Assembly (NCBI GenBank): GCA_028023455.1
Contig: JAQFVV010013060.1
Location: forward strand, 64,001 to 128,000
Origin: Epiperipatus broadwayi
Taxonomy: Eukaryota; Onychophora; Udeonychophora; Euonychophora; Peripatidae
Direction of reading: 5' to 3'
DNA: 64,000 nucleotides
Shown: positions 1 to 11,320 of the stretch, piece after piece
Position numbering within the stretch: the stretch's first letter is position 1
Layout of the letters: each line of letters begins with the position of its first letter
Translations under genes and position numbers: made by a program
The notes under the pieces: generated by a model
The model's input: only the letters and a program-made list of their open reading frames with translations
What the model was told of the DNA's origin: nothing
Database searches by the model: none

Positions 1-473
1 TATATTTATGCCATTAACAGTCACTTTCTCTTTTTTTCAGACTTATTGTCCATTCATCAATACATGGATAATATTCTTTTCTAAGTCTCAATATTGGAAA
101 TTTTTCAGAAAAATAATGCTTGGAAATACATTTCTCAACTGTTTGGGAAATGGATCCAGATGTTTTTTTTAGTTATTTTGTCCCTTGAATATTTCACCAC
201 CAAGAACAACATCAGGGACATTTTAGATGTTGCCTGAAATTGTCCTATTGATTTTTTTATCATCACAGATTTGCAACTATGGGAGCGGGGGGTGGGGGAG
301 TGAGTACTGAGTCCCATACTTCTGATCACACTTAAAGTTTTTGACATTCCTCATTACATTTCATGTTTGACTTCTATTATATATCATGCCTTCTTGTTCA
401 TCTAATGCAGTGCTTTGAAAATATTACTTGTTTGCTTATTTAAAAATCTGGTTTATTTTCCGATTGAAAATAT
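1..473. other. Non-coding stretch, nothing identified
   Basis: AT-rich sequence with no exon, repeat family or RNA gene that I can support. It probably belongs to the intron upstream of the first visible MADF exon. Short open frames here have stops and no recognisable motif. Confidence 0.4.
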
Positions 474-697
474 CTTTGATGAATAGTGTATTTAAAAAAA
501 TACTGTAGAAAAAATGTTATAGAGAATAGAAAAATACAATTAGGTAATTAAATGTATATATCAATAATATGAACAGATAAATTAAGGATAATTGCTTAAT
601 TTGCCATTCAAAGGTGCTAATTTCTTATTCTAATTTCTTTAATAAGCCCCACAGTTTTCTTTCCATTGTCAATGATACGACTATGATTAGTACAATT

Positions 698-792
698 TTT
701 TTTTCATATGTCAAAGCGTTGACTGAGAAGTGAAACTGGGCCAGCTGCTTGGAAGGCAGTCATGCTAACTACAAGGCCATCAATGCTTGACA
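698..792 (-). mobile_element. Minimal tRNA-derived SINE, copy 1
   Basis: Read on the - strand this is a roughly 90-nt tRNA-like head (TCAAGCATTGATGGCC ... GCTTTGACATATG) followed directly by a short A-tail. It is flanked by target-site duplications ATGATTAGTACAATT (683-697) and ATGACTAGTACAATT (793-807), 15 bp with one mismatch. The head matches the copy at 52231-52337 over its full length. The pair of direct repeats plus A-tail shows LINE-type retroposition. There is no tRNA-unrelated body, which makes this unusually short for a SINE. Confidence 0.75.
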
Positions 793-1010
793 ATGACTAG
801 TACAATTAATTAGTCAAAAGTACGTTAGTCAAATTTTGCTAACTTTACTAATGCAAAGCTCATCTCACATACATTTATGTGTATACTTGTTAAAATATAA
901 TAGAATGAATGTACCCTTAATGTTAATAAATTACTATTAGTTTTTTATGCTTATTATTAAATGAACATTTTTTTTCTAAAGAAATATAAAAATAAATTGA
1001 TTTATTTTAG

Positions 1011-1136
1011 GTGAAGAATGTTGCTCTCCAATTATGAGTCAGTGGCTTTCATACCCACCTTTAATACCAAAATCTCCTGAAGAAGTTTCTCATGAAAAAA
1101 CTCCCAGAAGAATAAATGCACACTCATCTACTCAAG
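1011..1136 (+). CDS. MADF-BESS gene, linker exon copy 1
   Basis: A 126-nt exon between acceptor TTTTAG and donor GTGATG, symmetric phase 1-1. It encodes 42 residues including QWLSYP, IPKSP, EVSHEKTPRR and SST. It is nearly identical to the next exon except for six extra residues near its start (the CCSPIM segment). No known domain; the composition (Ser, Pro, Lys/Arg) suggests a flexible linker or basic tail before the MADF domain. Because it is symmetric it can be skipped or duplicated without breaking the frame. Confidence 0.75.
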
Positions 1137-1409
1137 GTGATGTATTCTGTATATTTGATGAACAGTGTATTTAAAAAAAGTACTGTACAAATTATAAAGA
1201 ATAGAAGAAATAATATGATTAGGTAATTAAATGTAATATCAATAATATGAACAGATAAATTAAGATAATTAATTGTGTAACTGATTGAAGAGATATAATA
1301 GAATAAATGTATCCTAATATTAGTAAACTACTATTAGTTTTTTTTTCATTCTTATTATTAAATGAACATTTTTTATTTTTCTAAAGAAAAATAAATTAAT
1401 TTATTTTAG

Positions 1410-1517
1410 GTGAAGAGAATCAATGGCTTTCGTACCCAACTGTAATACCAAAATCGCCTAAAGAAGTATCTCATGAAAAAACTCCCAGAAGAGTAACTGC
1501 ACAGTCGTCTACTAAAG
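1410..1517 (+). CDS. MADF-BESS gene, linker exon copy 2
   Basis: A 108-nt symmetric (1-1) exon with acceptor TTTTAG and donor GTGATG. It encodes 36 residues that repeat the preceding exon: QWLSYP, then IPKSPKEVSHEKTPRR and SSTK. The reading frame is intact and both splice sites match copy 1. Most differences between the copies are substitutions that keep the frame open, so both are probably used, either together or alternatively. Confidence 0.75.
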
Positions 1518-1723
1518 GTGATGTATTCTGGGTATTTGATATTTGAGGGAAAATATTAGGAAATTTATTTGTATTGAAAATAGTGTTAAAAGTATATAAT
1601 ATAGTATTGAAAAAATAAATTGCTGTTATGTTTTGAATGCCATGAATATTTACACTGTACAAATTCATATATAAACTATTATATTTGTGTAGGACATTAC
1701 TATGGCAATAGAATATACTTAAT

Positions 1724-2069
1724 ATTAAAACAGGCAAAACTCTCTATACCTATTGCCACTCAGTGGAAACCCAGAGTAATCAATGGAAGCCAGAAGGCTT
1801 GTGCATAAAATCCTCATCCAGTGCCTACTCATCCAATATCCCCATCCTAGTTTCTTGGCTTGTGGCCTTCGTCAGTGAGGAGCTAAGAAACTAGGATGGG
1901 GATATTGGTTGAGTAGGCACTGAATGAGGATTTTATGCACAAGCCTTCTGGCATCCATTGATTACTCTGGCTTGTACTGAGTTGCAATATGTATAGAGAG
2001 TTTTGCCTGTTTTAATAACAGTTATGAACAAGCATAAGAAATGGTGATCATATGATGTTTATTGGCTTA
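1724..2069. mobile_element. Foldback element family 1, palindromic copy
   Basis: Arms starting ATTAAAACAGGCAAAACTC face their reverse complement ending GTTTTGCCTGTTTTAAT, about 140 bp each, with a roughly 20-base centre (about 1868-1887). The right side continues outward through GGTGATCATATGATGTTTAT, a terminus seen in other copies. No coding capacity. Further copies: 10199-10289, 33063-33684, 35493-35742, 47268-48165, 62835-63084. Confidence 0.75.
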
Positions 2070-2289
2070 GAATTTACTTAACTGACAAATCCAATGGAAA
2101 TTAAAATAAAATTTTTAATTTACTGATTCCTATCAGCTCTACCTTTTCTATACTACATATGGATATTAATTTTTAACTTCACACTAGTATTATTTTATAT
2201 TATGTAAATACTAATGTTAAGTCCTTAGTTATTTTATTTTGGATTTGTGTACCAAACTCTAGATGAAAAGATAGAATTATTATAATATA

Positions 2290-3310
2290 TTATTTGCTTA
2301 TCATCATCATCTGTCTAATTTATTGCTTTGTCAATGGGTGACAGTATTGCCCCCAGACAGTTCTTTTCTCCACTTTATTTTTCCAATATCGTCAGTTGTT
2401 ATTTATTCATAATAATCTTAGTCATTTCATTCCTCTTGATCCATTCATCACACCATCATGATATCCATTTCAAATATTGTTAATATGCCTTGCCAACTGT
2501 CTATATTGTAATTTTCATCATTTTACCATTGTCCAAAATTCATTCATTAATGTTCCTAGCTGTCCAAAGTATGCCAAGCATTCTTTTATAACTCTTCATT
2601 TCGAAGGCATTAATTTTTTTTCTTTCATGCTTCTTCAATGTCCATGCTTAATATCCATATATGGCAAAACTTTCAAAAATCTACACTTATGCATCTGTTT
2701 TCTGTATAGATATAAATTTTGTGAATGTCTTTGATGCCAACAGTAATGGTACATTTATCTCTGTATGACATTCTCCATCTTGATTTATTCTGAAACTCAA
2801 ATAGACAAACTCCAAAACTTGTTCCAGCTGATCTTAATCCACTTTTATCTCTATTCTTCCTTCAGTTAATCACATTACTTTTGTTTCTTAGTCCATACTC
2901 TGTTTCTGCCCTTACCAAACCATATACCAGTTTCTATAATTCTTTCTCTGCTGTTATAATTAAAATTACATAATCTGCATAATCACAAATTACACACTTA
3001 TCTTCATCCAACAGATTATCCATACTGGCAAACACCTAAAGCTTCTCTCATTTCCACCTTCTGCTACAATAGTTAAGGTGATAATACACAGCCTTGTCTC
3101 ACCCCTTTACTTATTTAAAACTGACCTGAATTTATCTGTACTACACCCACTCTGGATTTTTGTCCTCTATAGCAGGAAGATAACAGCTGTACCAAATGTG
3201 GAAGATATCTCTTAAATAACATCGCTTTTCAGAATTTATCATGACATTTGGAATCAAAGGTTTTCTTATAGTCTATAAAACAGATGTCTGTTGAAATTCC
3301 TTAGCTTTAT
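2290..3310 (-). pseudogene. RTE-like LINE reverse transcriptase remnant
   Basis: Reverse-strand translation across several frames gives degraded reverse transcriptase blocks in the right order: a DICFIDYKKTFDS motif near 3290, KGVRQGCVLSP near 3100, a CRLC/YADD-like region near 2970, and a C-terminal region near 2300-2700 of the type found in RTE/BovB-like elements. The catalytic box is mutated and stops and frameshifts are frequent, so it is an old, inactive copy. It differs from LINE A in sequence and belongs to a separate family. It lies in the second visible intron of the MADF gene. Confidence 0.6.
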
Positions 3311-4026
3311 TGAGAATAATATTTGTTAATACTCATTTTAAATATACATAATGTATAAGCAATAGGTATAGATGATAATCACAAATACCCTTTGCTTTAA
3401 TCATAGTGCCCTATTACTTCAGTTGCTGAACATATCTTTAGGCAGTAAACTTAGCACACACACACATATATTCATATATAAGGAGAGAGAATGGAAAAAG
3501 ATTAGATACCCCAGTGATGTGAATGAATATTCCTGAACTAATTTCTAATTTAGAAAAAAAATAATTTCAGTTTGGTAATATGAAGTCTGTGGTTCTTCAA
3601 CTGCCACTTTGGTGCTCAGACATCCCTAGACTTCTCAAACAACTGAACCATATTATGTAAAGCTATTTTAATATCTGTTTACATTTTGAGACAAAACAGG
3701 CAAATTCTGACTTCGTAGAATTATAAAGTTACTACTCTGGACCAGTTTCATCATATAACCAGACTCTCCTGTGGCTTTATGTTAAGAATAATCAAACCAT
3801 CAAACAATAGTTAGGAAAGATTTTAGGTGTCATATAAAGCTCCAAAGCTTTCCCACAGTACAAACATCTTATAATCATATGTTATAACATGCTATTAGCA
3901 GTTTTTTTAGAATTTCTTAAAATACAATTAATTAATTCATATATTAAGAAAGTAATTAATATATATTATAAAAATAATCTTACTAAATCATAACAGATAG
4001 TTGCAAATAATACATTATCATATTTT
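3311..4026. other. Non-coding stretch with weak SINE relic
   Basis: Mostly unidentified AT-rich DNA. A short CA microsatellite lies near 3452-3466, and 3590-3660 holds a degraded piece of the dispersed SINE-like family whose marker is GTGCTCAAAC...CTCTTAAGCAACTAA. Confidence 0.35.
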
Positions 4027-4713
4027 AAGGTGAATGGAACCAGTTTCACATCCACTAAATTTGAAAATTTTCTGAAGGAATGGGGAATTAGACATGTAAC
4101 CACACCCCATATCTCCCTGAGTCCAATGGCATTGCAGAAAAGACAGTACAAATGCTAAATCAAATGCTATGGAAGGTACAGCAAATTTACAAGAAACATT
4201 GTATTCTGCCTTATTGTATCAGCAAAATACACCAACAAATAGTATGAGAAAATCTCCACCTGAAATAATATTTGGATGAAAGATTTGCACAAAGTTATCA
4301 CACCTTCTCCCAGATCAAAATTTTTCGAGTAATGAAAACAACAGCATAGAATGGCAGTACACAGTGAGAGAAAAAGTCTGGGTGAGAGATGTGTTCGCAA
4401 AATACTGGGTGAAAGACATAATTAAAGAACATTTATCAAAACAAATAGTAATAGTCAAGACAGAAACAGAGAAACGTATGCAAAAACATATAAATCTTGT
4501 CAGACATCGGGAAGAAGAAATTAAACAAACCGGAAGTAATATAGTGCCGGACATTCCAAATTACATAGAGGAGGCGGACTTGCCAGAAGTAAACGAAGAG
4601 CACAAAGCAGACAAGGACATTACTGTTGTAAAGGAAGCAATCCCACATAAGTCACAAAGAATCAGGAAGAAACAGAGTTATCTGGAACACTATGTTAGAC
4701 TTCAAAAATTGTA
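4027..4713 (+). pseudogene. Ty3/Gypsy integrase C-terminal half, broken
   Basis: The first part reads NGTSFTSTKFENFLKEWGIR then HVTTP and, after a frameshift, an SNG-AE segment: the second Asp/Glu region of a Ty3/Gypsy integrase catalytic core. After further frame changes, 4364-4711 is open and reads VREKVWVRD ... KHINLVRHREEE, the usual C-terminal domain ending in a KRHIN..R motif, then an acidic tail to the stop at 4712. Only the 3' third of pol is present; protease, RT and RNase H are absent. The source family is not the LTR element at 16504-23432, which carries no pol to compare. Confidence 0.75.
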
Positions 4714-4735
4714 ATTTACGAAGTGGAGGACGTGC

Positions 4736-4945
4736 TTTATATGTGCATATAAACTCAAGAAATAGTGTAATTAGATAAAATAAATGATAAGCATTACTGG
4801 ATTTATATGTGCATATTTAAAACTCAAGAAATAGTGTAATTAGAGATACAATAAATGATAAGCGTTACTTGATTTATATATATATTTAGAATTCCAGAAA
4901 TAGTGTAATTAGAAATGAAATAAATGATAAGCATTACTGGATTGG
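4736..4945 (+). repeat. Three tandem repeats of about 65-70 bp
   Basis: The unit runs from TTTATATGTGCATAT through CTCAAGAAATAGTGTAATTAG and AAATGATAAGCATTACTGGA, present three times with small differences. It starts 22 bases after the integrase stop and follows the purine-rich GAAGTGGAGGACGTG, so it may be an internal repeat of the 3' LTR of that Gypsy element. Confidence 0.7.
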
Positions 4946-4977
4946 AAAGTGATTAATTAAAAGATAAAAAACAATTC

Positions 4978-6245
4978 ATCATCATTATCAATCCATTGCA
5001 GGATGAAAGTCTCTCCAAGTTCAATCCATCTTCTCTGATCTCTAGCCTCTCTTCTCCAAATCACCCCTGCACACTTTCTTATTTCATTCATCCATCTCAC
5101 ATGTCTCTTTCTTGGTCTTTTACAATCCCTTGGAATCCAGTTTAAGATTTCAATTGTCCATCTATTATCATCTCTTCTAGCAATATGTCCAGTCCAACTC
5201 TATTTTAGTCTTTTAATTCTTTCAACGATGTCAGTAATACCTGTTTGTTCTCTTACCCATATATTGCTTTTTGATCTCTTATTGTTACTCCTAACATGCA
5301 TTTCTCCATACTTCTTTGAGTGGTCTGAAGTCTCTGAATTGCTTTTATATTAAGTGTCCAAGTCTCATCCATAAGTAAGAACTGGTAAAACACATTTATT
5401 AAAAACCTTCCTTTTCAAACATATAGGTATATTTCCTTTTAGTATTAAGTTATTTCTACCAAAAGCACTCCAACCAAGTTTAATTCTATGATTAATTTCA
5501 TCTGTTATGTTTCCATCTGTAGTAATAATCTGACCAAGGTATTTGTAGTTGTTAACTTCTTCTAACTCATCATAATCAATCTTTATTTTCATCTTTTGAG
5601 AAAATCCATTGAACATTACTTTTGTCTTTTTAACATTTACCTTTAATCCTACTTTCTTACTTTCATCTGATAACTCTTGCAGCATTTCCTGAAGCTCTAA
5701 AGCATTGTTTGCAAAAACAACTACATCATCTGCAAAATCCAATGACTTAAATAATCTCTATTTACTTTTACTCCTTTAGTTTCCTATTTTAATCCACAAA
5801 AATACTTCTTGCAGCACTGCTGTAAAAAGTTTTGAAGATATGGAGTCTTATAATCTTCTTAATGTTAACCTTCTTAGTATTATTATTTAATCTAATTGTT
5901 GCTGTTGCATATTTATAAATATTCTTTAAAATATGATTCCTGGATCTATACCTTGATGATCCAATGCTTTAATCACTGAAGAAATGTTTATAGAATCGAA
6001 TGCCTTTTCATAATCTACAAATCCAAAGTATAATGGCATATTCATTAGTCCTTTTTATAACTTCTCTCAATACTTGGATATGATCTACTGAGAACAACTT
6101 ATAAATTCAGCTTGTTCTCTTGGTTGGTTGAAATCCAATGTTCTCTGTAGACAAGTTGTAATTATCTTGTCAAAAATTTTGTATAAAACTGATAAAAGGC
6201 TGATATGCCTGTAATTTCTAATACCTTCTTTATCACCTTTTTTAT
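4978..6245 (-). pseudogene. LINE A (RTE-like), 5'-truncated copy
   Basis: The - strand carries the RT C-terminal half of LINE A, 5365-5742 being open: DFADDVVVFANNALELQEML contains the catalytic FADD box. Further pieces downstream to the 3' tail (rich in ATGATGA) and upstream RT blocks (AFDSI, GLDHQGID type) to about 6245 are interrupted by stops. LINE A encodes an apurinic-type endonuclease plus reverse transcriptase; here the endonuclease is lost by 5' truncation at the conserved FKKGDK segment. Inactive. Confidence 0.82.
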
Positions 6246-6250
6246 AATTA

Positions 6251-6641
6251 GTTATATTCTAGAACATTCCACATTCTATGGAAGCATATAAAAACTCGAA
6301 AATAAAGAAAATTGAGGTCTTTTTACATGCATTCGCATCAGGAGAGCTGTTCGTGTTAGAGAAGATAATTGTAACAAAATGTAATGAGGATTACGGAGTA
6401 ACCCAGTGAACTCCACCACTGAAGGTACCAAAGTGGACCTAGAGACTGTACAGGCCACATCGACCTTATTATAATTTATGTATGTCTCATTGGCATTGTA
6501 AGTAATATGTATAAATTATAAATATATTAAGCTTGTTAGTAAATCTTTACTATTAGTAACTTGTGGCAAATAAAGTCAGTATTTAGTTATAAAACCTTCT
6601 TTCCGAATTGCTTTATTTCTGTTGGTCTGCTCACCTTTACA
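6251..6641 (+). repeat. Possible solo LTR
   Basis: A 390-bp block with LTR-like landmarks in order: TATAAAAA near 6287, AATAAA at 6569-6574, and a TTTACA end at 6641. It abuts the truncated end of LINE A. No second copy is in the window to prove the borders and the expected TG start is not intact, so this is tentative. Confidence 0.3.
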
Positions 6642-6693
6642 CAGATTGTAGTATTCATGGTGACTGTACACAGCACAAAAGCAACCTCCTTTA

Positions 6694-6847
6694 ACAATAA
6701 AGATGGTACCACCTTTATTTATCATCTGATATGTTTATATAGACACTAAAAATGCAACTTGACCAAGGAGTGTGAGATTAAAATGCAATCTTTAGTGTCT
6801 ATATAAATATATCAGACCATAGATAAAAGTGTTATCATCTTTATTGT
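6694..6847. repeat. Palindromic repeat, about 60-bp arms
   Basis: ACAATAAAGATG ... TATATAGACACTAAA on the left pairs with TTTAGTGTCTATATA ... CATCTTTATTGT on the right around a short loop. Probably a MITE or foldback element. No coding capacity. Confidence 0.65.
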
Positions 6848-6965
6848 CAAATAAAGTTGTCTTGACTACTAATTGAAATTGTTGATAGTTTAAGGGTTAA
6901 TTATTCTCATTTTATTTATAAACCTATTAAGGCTTTGAATAATTGGCTTTAGTGTCTTGAGAACT
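6845..6965 (+). repeat. Dispersed repeat, copy 1
   Basis: Contains GTCTTGACTACTAATTGA, ATTGTTGATAG and TTGGCTTTAGTGTCTTGAGA. The same blocks appear in reverse orientation at 34185-34300. No coding potential; possibly part of a SINE because SINE-family marker sequence follows near 7018. Confidence 0.5.
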
Positions 6966-7179
6966 GGGATGTTGTTATATCAGACTTAAAAATATGAACA
7001 AATATGGTGATGGCTTCTGGTGCTCAAACCTCTTATGAACTTTTGAGTATAAATGATATAACTTTTTGACAACATTTTTTATTGCTTTCCTTTTTTTTTG
7101 TTTTTGTTTTACAACCTTTAAATATAAATTAATAATTGATTTAACTTTTCAAGACAAGCCTGCAGATACTTTTAACAAT

Positions 7180-7580
7180 AATTCTTTAATAGTCATAAGG
7201 GAATCACCCTGATAAATGTGCTGTATGAATTTACAATGCTAAATAATACTCTAACTTTCTAAACACAAGATAAAGTCTTTGACAAGATAAGAATGAATCC
7301 ATCTGAAGGTCTTAATCAATCACTTTCAATTCCATTCAGTATATATTAATAAATCACATTTGTGAAATTTTTACCATTTACTTGAATTAAAAGTGATTGA
7401 TTAAGACCCCCACGATCTCATTTCTAAATGCTTAAGATTGGCCTTTATAAATATAAAATGTAGGTAATAACGATATGGTGAATTTATTATTATCTTTATT
7501 TTGAGCTTAGAATGTGAGAGTATTCCTCAGCATTATAAATTCACACAGTTCACATGTCAGGGAGATTCCCTTTTGACTGT
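7180..7580. mobile_element. MITE with about 90-bp terminal inverted repeats
   Basis: The left end AAGGGAATCACCCTGATAAA faces a right end that reads AAGGGAATCTCCCTGACAT on the other strand, and the match extends about 90 bp inward. A second nested inverted repeat (GGTCTTAATCAATCACTTT and its complement, 7306-7405) lies inside. No ORF. It lies in an intron of the MADF gene. Confidence 0.65.
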
Positions 7581-7877
7581 TACAAAAAAAGCATGGTGCT
7601 AGATAAATAAATAACTGGTTATATACAAGTAATTCTTTAGTGAATTATTTTTTTCTGATTAGTCTATTGAATAATGTTTTTGTATTAACTAAATAAAACA
7701 CAATCACGATAAGTTTTTGTGAGTGAAAGCTGTGGGTAGATCTATGGCTAACTAGCTGAAGTCTATCCAAGTCAGTCAGGAAATCTAATTGGTAACTTCA
7801 AATATAGAGTTTAAAATGCAAACCATGATTTTCAAAAATGAATTCAGCTTGTACAAAAGATTAAAGTGAGATATTAT

Positions 7878-8121
7878 AACTTTATCTTTCCTATTGCATT
7901 GCTAAATCAGTATAATATTAATATCATCTATGTTCTTTATTACTTTTACAATGCTTTTTTTACAACCTAATATGACAATTTCTATTGCCCCAGCAATAAG
8001 TAGGAGTTCTGAAGAAGATTGCTGTGGCAATCAAAACTGTCATATTAGGTTGTAAAAAAGGCATTGTAAAAGTAATAAAGAACATAGATGATATTAATAT
8101 TAAAATAAGATAGTAAGTCAT
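7878..8121. mobile_element. Palindromic element with hairpin centre
   Basis: Arms of about 100 bp (ATATTAATATCATCTATG ... CAACCTAATATGACA and complement) surround an asymmetric centre at 8000-8040 with a strong hairpin, GATTGC-TGTG-GCAATC. A half copy of the same family is at 12383-12500. The centre resembles a degraded hammerhead motif on the + strand (CTGAAGA then the hairpin then AAAAC). Confidence 0.65.
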
Positions 8122-8535
8122 CATAGTGTGTTATCATTGATTAAACAAAGTATATTATGGAATTTTAATTTGTTCTGAATTTAATAACTGTGATCATAAA
8201 ATTCCTTGAATTAAGACTAGAGTAGGATATACATTATTTACAATCTGTGAATATTTCTCAGACATCTTATAATACCTCCATTATATGATCCCCCAAACTG
8301 ATTTTTTTCCAGCATGAAATTCAATAATAATCATTTATTAATGGATTAAAAATATGATGTGATTAAATGAATTGTAAAACGGATCACATGTTTGTAATGT
8401 TATTTGCAATTTTAACCCAAGTTGCTAATTCTTGGGTACGATATTATTCAATGTTCATCTTTATCTGCATAAATATACATTACTGATATATTTTTGTTGT
8501 TGTGTAGGACATTATATTTTTCTTTTAAATTACAG

Positions 8536-8679
8536 ATACACCAAAATCCATGGAAGAAATACTTATTAAAGAATTTTCTAAGCACAGAAATTTGTATGAC
8601 AAAAGAAGGGGTGACTTTAAAAATACAAAATTTCGAGAAAGATCATGGCGTAAAATTGCTTCAGTAGTTGGAATTTCTG
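8536..8679 (+). CDS. MADF-BESS gene, MADF domain first half
   Basis: A 144-nt exon, acceptor ATTACAG and donor GTAAGC, phase 1-1. It encodes the N-terminal half of the MADF domain: EEILIKEFSKHRNLYDKRR followed by FRERSWRKIASVVGIS. The spacing of LYD and the W..IA helix is the standard MADF signature (hydrophobic start, H..LY, W..IA..L). The 15-kb intron after it splits the domain between its second and third helices. Nothing in the exon looks degraded. Confidence 0.88.
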
Positions 8680-10198
8680 GTAAGCCCGTAGTATGAAGCA
8701 TTTATTATTTAGTTCCAGATACATTTATACTGTAGTTTGACTTTTACATATGTTTTTGTTGTATTTTTTTTTAAAAGAAATTGTATGCAATTGAAATGTG
8801 TCACGTATAGATTCAAATCAACTATTTACAAATTATAATTAGTTAAAATATTTGTGAAACATATAGATGTATGTGAAGAATATGAAAAATTTAAATGTGA
8901 GCAACAGGACTAAATCATCTCATGTATTTGAGAATAATAAAGTTTAAAAAAAATCATAAGCTCTTTACAAAAGTGTCTGATAAACATAACTTGGTTCCAA
9001 GTTTCTATCTGGATACCAAAATCCACAAATAATAGCAAATTCTATATAATACATTTTTAACACATACACAGTACATACATTTTTAACATATATATATATG
9101 TACATACCTGTAATACAATTTGATTTGCAAATTGTACATATTTGTAAACAAAAAGACTGTACACTTACAAATGGACCACATTTTCATGTATACACATATT
9201 GACTATACTCAAATCTAGTACGCACATTCTTTGGGATAAAAATTGATGATGAGATATGTTAAATCATCTAATTGGTTATCAATTTCAAACCTATATTTTG
9301 CCTGTATAACAGCAGTCATTTTCTTGTGATGTTTTGTGATTGTAACAGTATTTGGTACTATGGAATAAATTAAGATTTCATTTGAAATAGCTTTAAAGCA
9401 AAAAGTGAATGATTGTATATATTCTTCTAAGCCTAAAAAAAGCTGAGAAGTGCTTTATTTTACGTTTATATCAATTTTAGAATCTCTATAACCATTGTTT
9501 ACTTGCAATAAATAGTATATTTCCTTTTCAGTGGATTCTTGTTGAAGTCTTTGTCTAAATTGCCCCATTATTGCCTATGAGCATTTTTAAAATTTATTTC
9601 TTCTATCCACAAATTTGTTTTTTTTTAAATCTCCACTAATCCATTCATGGTGTACTTTAATCCTAGCATGAGTTTTTTTAGTATTTTATGATTTGCCAAT
9701 TCATTTTTATTAAATAATAAACAATTTTAGCATATTTTTTTTTTCTTTCAGAATGAAATCATTTTCATTTTTTTTTTTATGCAAAGTAAGCACTTCGTGA
9801 TTTCTTTTAGACTTTGATGTCATTAATTTTGCAGTTTGAGGCTATTTTAAATTTATAAAGCCTAGAAGAGAAATGCACTGCTAACACATATAAGCCTTTC
9901 CTAACAATGAAAGAAAATGGCTGAAAGGATAAGCAAGACCCACAGAGATTGTTGCAAGATAAAGAAAATAATTGTTGTTATAAAGGCAAGTAATTCATAT
10001 ACATGTATTTTATGAATTATTAATTTATAAATTTATAAGCGTTTTATTTAATATTTTTGAATTGTGAGTTATTGAATTTGAGGATGTTGAGATTGTGATT
10101 ATTGTTTTATAATAATACTTATGAAGGAAGTAATTATAAATACTTAATAAAAAAAAGTATTTTGAAATTCAAAATGGCGGAGATCACGTACTAAAATA
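8680..10198. other. Intron sequence, nothing identified
   Basis: AT-rich intronic DNA after MADF exon 3. Short AT microsatellites near 9080-9110, otherwise no repeat or exon that I can name. Confidence 0.35.
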
Positions 10199-10289
10199 GC
10201 ACCCAAAACTCTCCATACAGTAATGCCACTCAATGCAGAGTTTTGCCTTTGTGTAAACATAAAGAATGGTGATCATGTGATGTTTATTA
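10199..10289 (-). repeat. Foldback family 1, fragment
   Basis: Contains AAACTCTCCATACAGTA, GCAGAGTTTTGCCT and GGTGATCATGTGATGTTTAT, the terminal blocks of foldback family 1, with the centre deleted. Confidence 0.6.
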
Positions 10290-11028
10290 TTTTTATTTTA
10301 TAAAAAATAATAAGTTGCCATATATACACACAAATTAATGAATATAAAATCTATTAAAATATTGTATTTAGATCAAACAAAGTTTATATTTTTATTTTTT
10401 TAAATTAACATATAAATAGTTTAAGGATTTTCTCTTTCTCTCTTTTTTTATAATGTTAAAGATAAAGAAATTACTTAAAAATAGGGCGCTAATAAATTTT
10501 TTAATGTAAAATTCAAAACATATACTGAATTTTAGTAAGAGATTACTTTTGAAATTTTCTTTCAATAATGTTTTTATACTTTATAAAGATTTGAGACTGG
10601 TTATTGAAAAAAGTCTTTTATTTAATATAAAAGTTAATTAATTAATGCTTACCAAATTTTCTGAATGTATATAATTAAAGATTGATGTTAATTTGGTTTT
10701 TTATTGATAAACTAACCATGATATGTTTTTATTGATTTTTTGTGGAATATAGCTTTTTAAAAGAAGTTATAGAAGCATATACAAGCCTGAAAAGTTTATA
10801 TTTTTTAAACAAGGTAAAACAAGCAAGCATCATTTTTCAGTATGTTCTATAAAAAAAGACCAAATTTCCAAATTCAAGTGCCAATCCAATATATTTTATT
10901 GAAATTAGATATTATGTCTGAATAGATAACCCTTAGGATTAACATGTGATCAACTCCAATTTAAAAAGTTTTAGCAAAATATCCTGAAAATGGATAAGTT
11001 ATTTGAAAATCAGAATGATAAATTACAT

Positions 11029-11320
11029 CATCATTATCATGTTCAACCATTATCAGTTCACAGTAGGATAAAGGTCTCTCCAAGTTTATTCCATCTCTGA
11101 TCTCTAACTTCTCTTCACATGATTCCAGTACATTTTATTTCATCAATCCATCTCACATGTGGTCTCTTTCTGGATCTTTTACAATCTCTTGGTAATCCAG
11201 TTTACTATTTCAACTGTCCAGTCTCTTAATTCTTTCATTGATGTGACACCTGTTTGTTCTCTCACCCAGGTATTTTGTTTTCAATCTCTTCTTGTTAATT
11301 TGTTGTTTGTAAAGACTATT
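11029..11320 (-). pseudogene. LINE A 3'-end fragment
   Basis: Matches the 3' end of LINE A on the - strand: the CATCATCATTATCA tail complement, then AAGGTCTCTCCAAGTT, TCCATCTCACATGTGGTC and CACCTGTTTGTTCTCTCAC. About 290 bp of the RT C-terminus and 3' UTR; heavily decayed. Confidence 0.7.

Larger units (their letters stand above)
474..1535 (+). repeat. Tandem duplication carrying the linker exon
   Basis: Intron sequence and exon are duplicated together: about 474-1155 matches about 1156-1535. Shared blocks include GATGAAYAGTGTATTTAAAA, TTAGGTAATTAAATGTA, ATATGAACAGATAAATTAAG and the polypyrimidine/acceptor region before each exon. The first copy is about 270 bp longer in its intron, and that extra stretch contains a tRNA-derived SINE absent from the second copy. 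Confidence 0.75.

Noticed and set aside
1-130. Piggybac-like transposase remnant on the - strand (CIDEWTISLKK-like stretch)
   Set aside because: Only a few residues resemble the family and no further blocks follow.
3451-3470. CA repeat as a regulatory element
   Set aside because: Ordinary short microsatellite.
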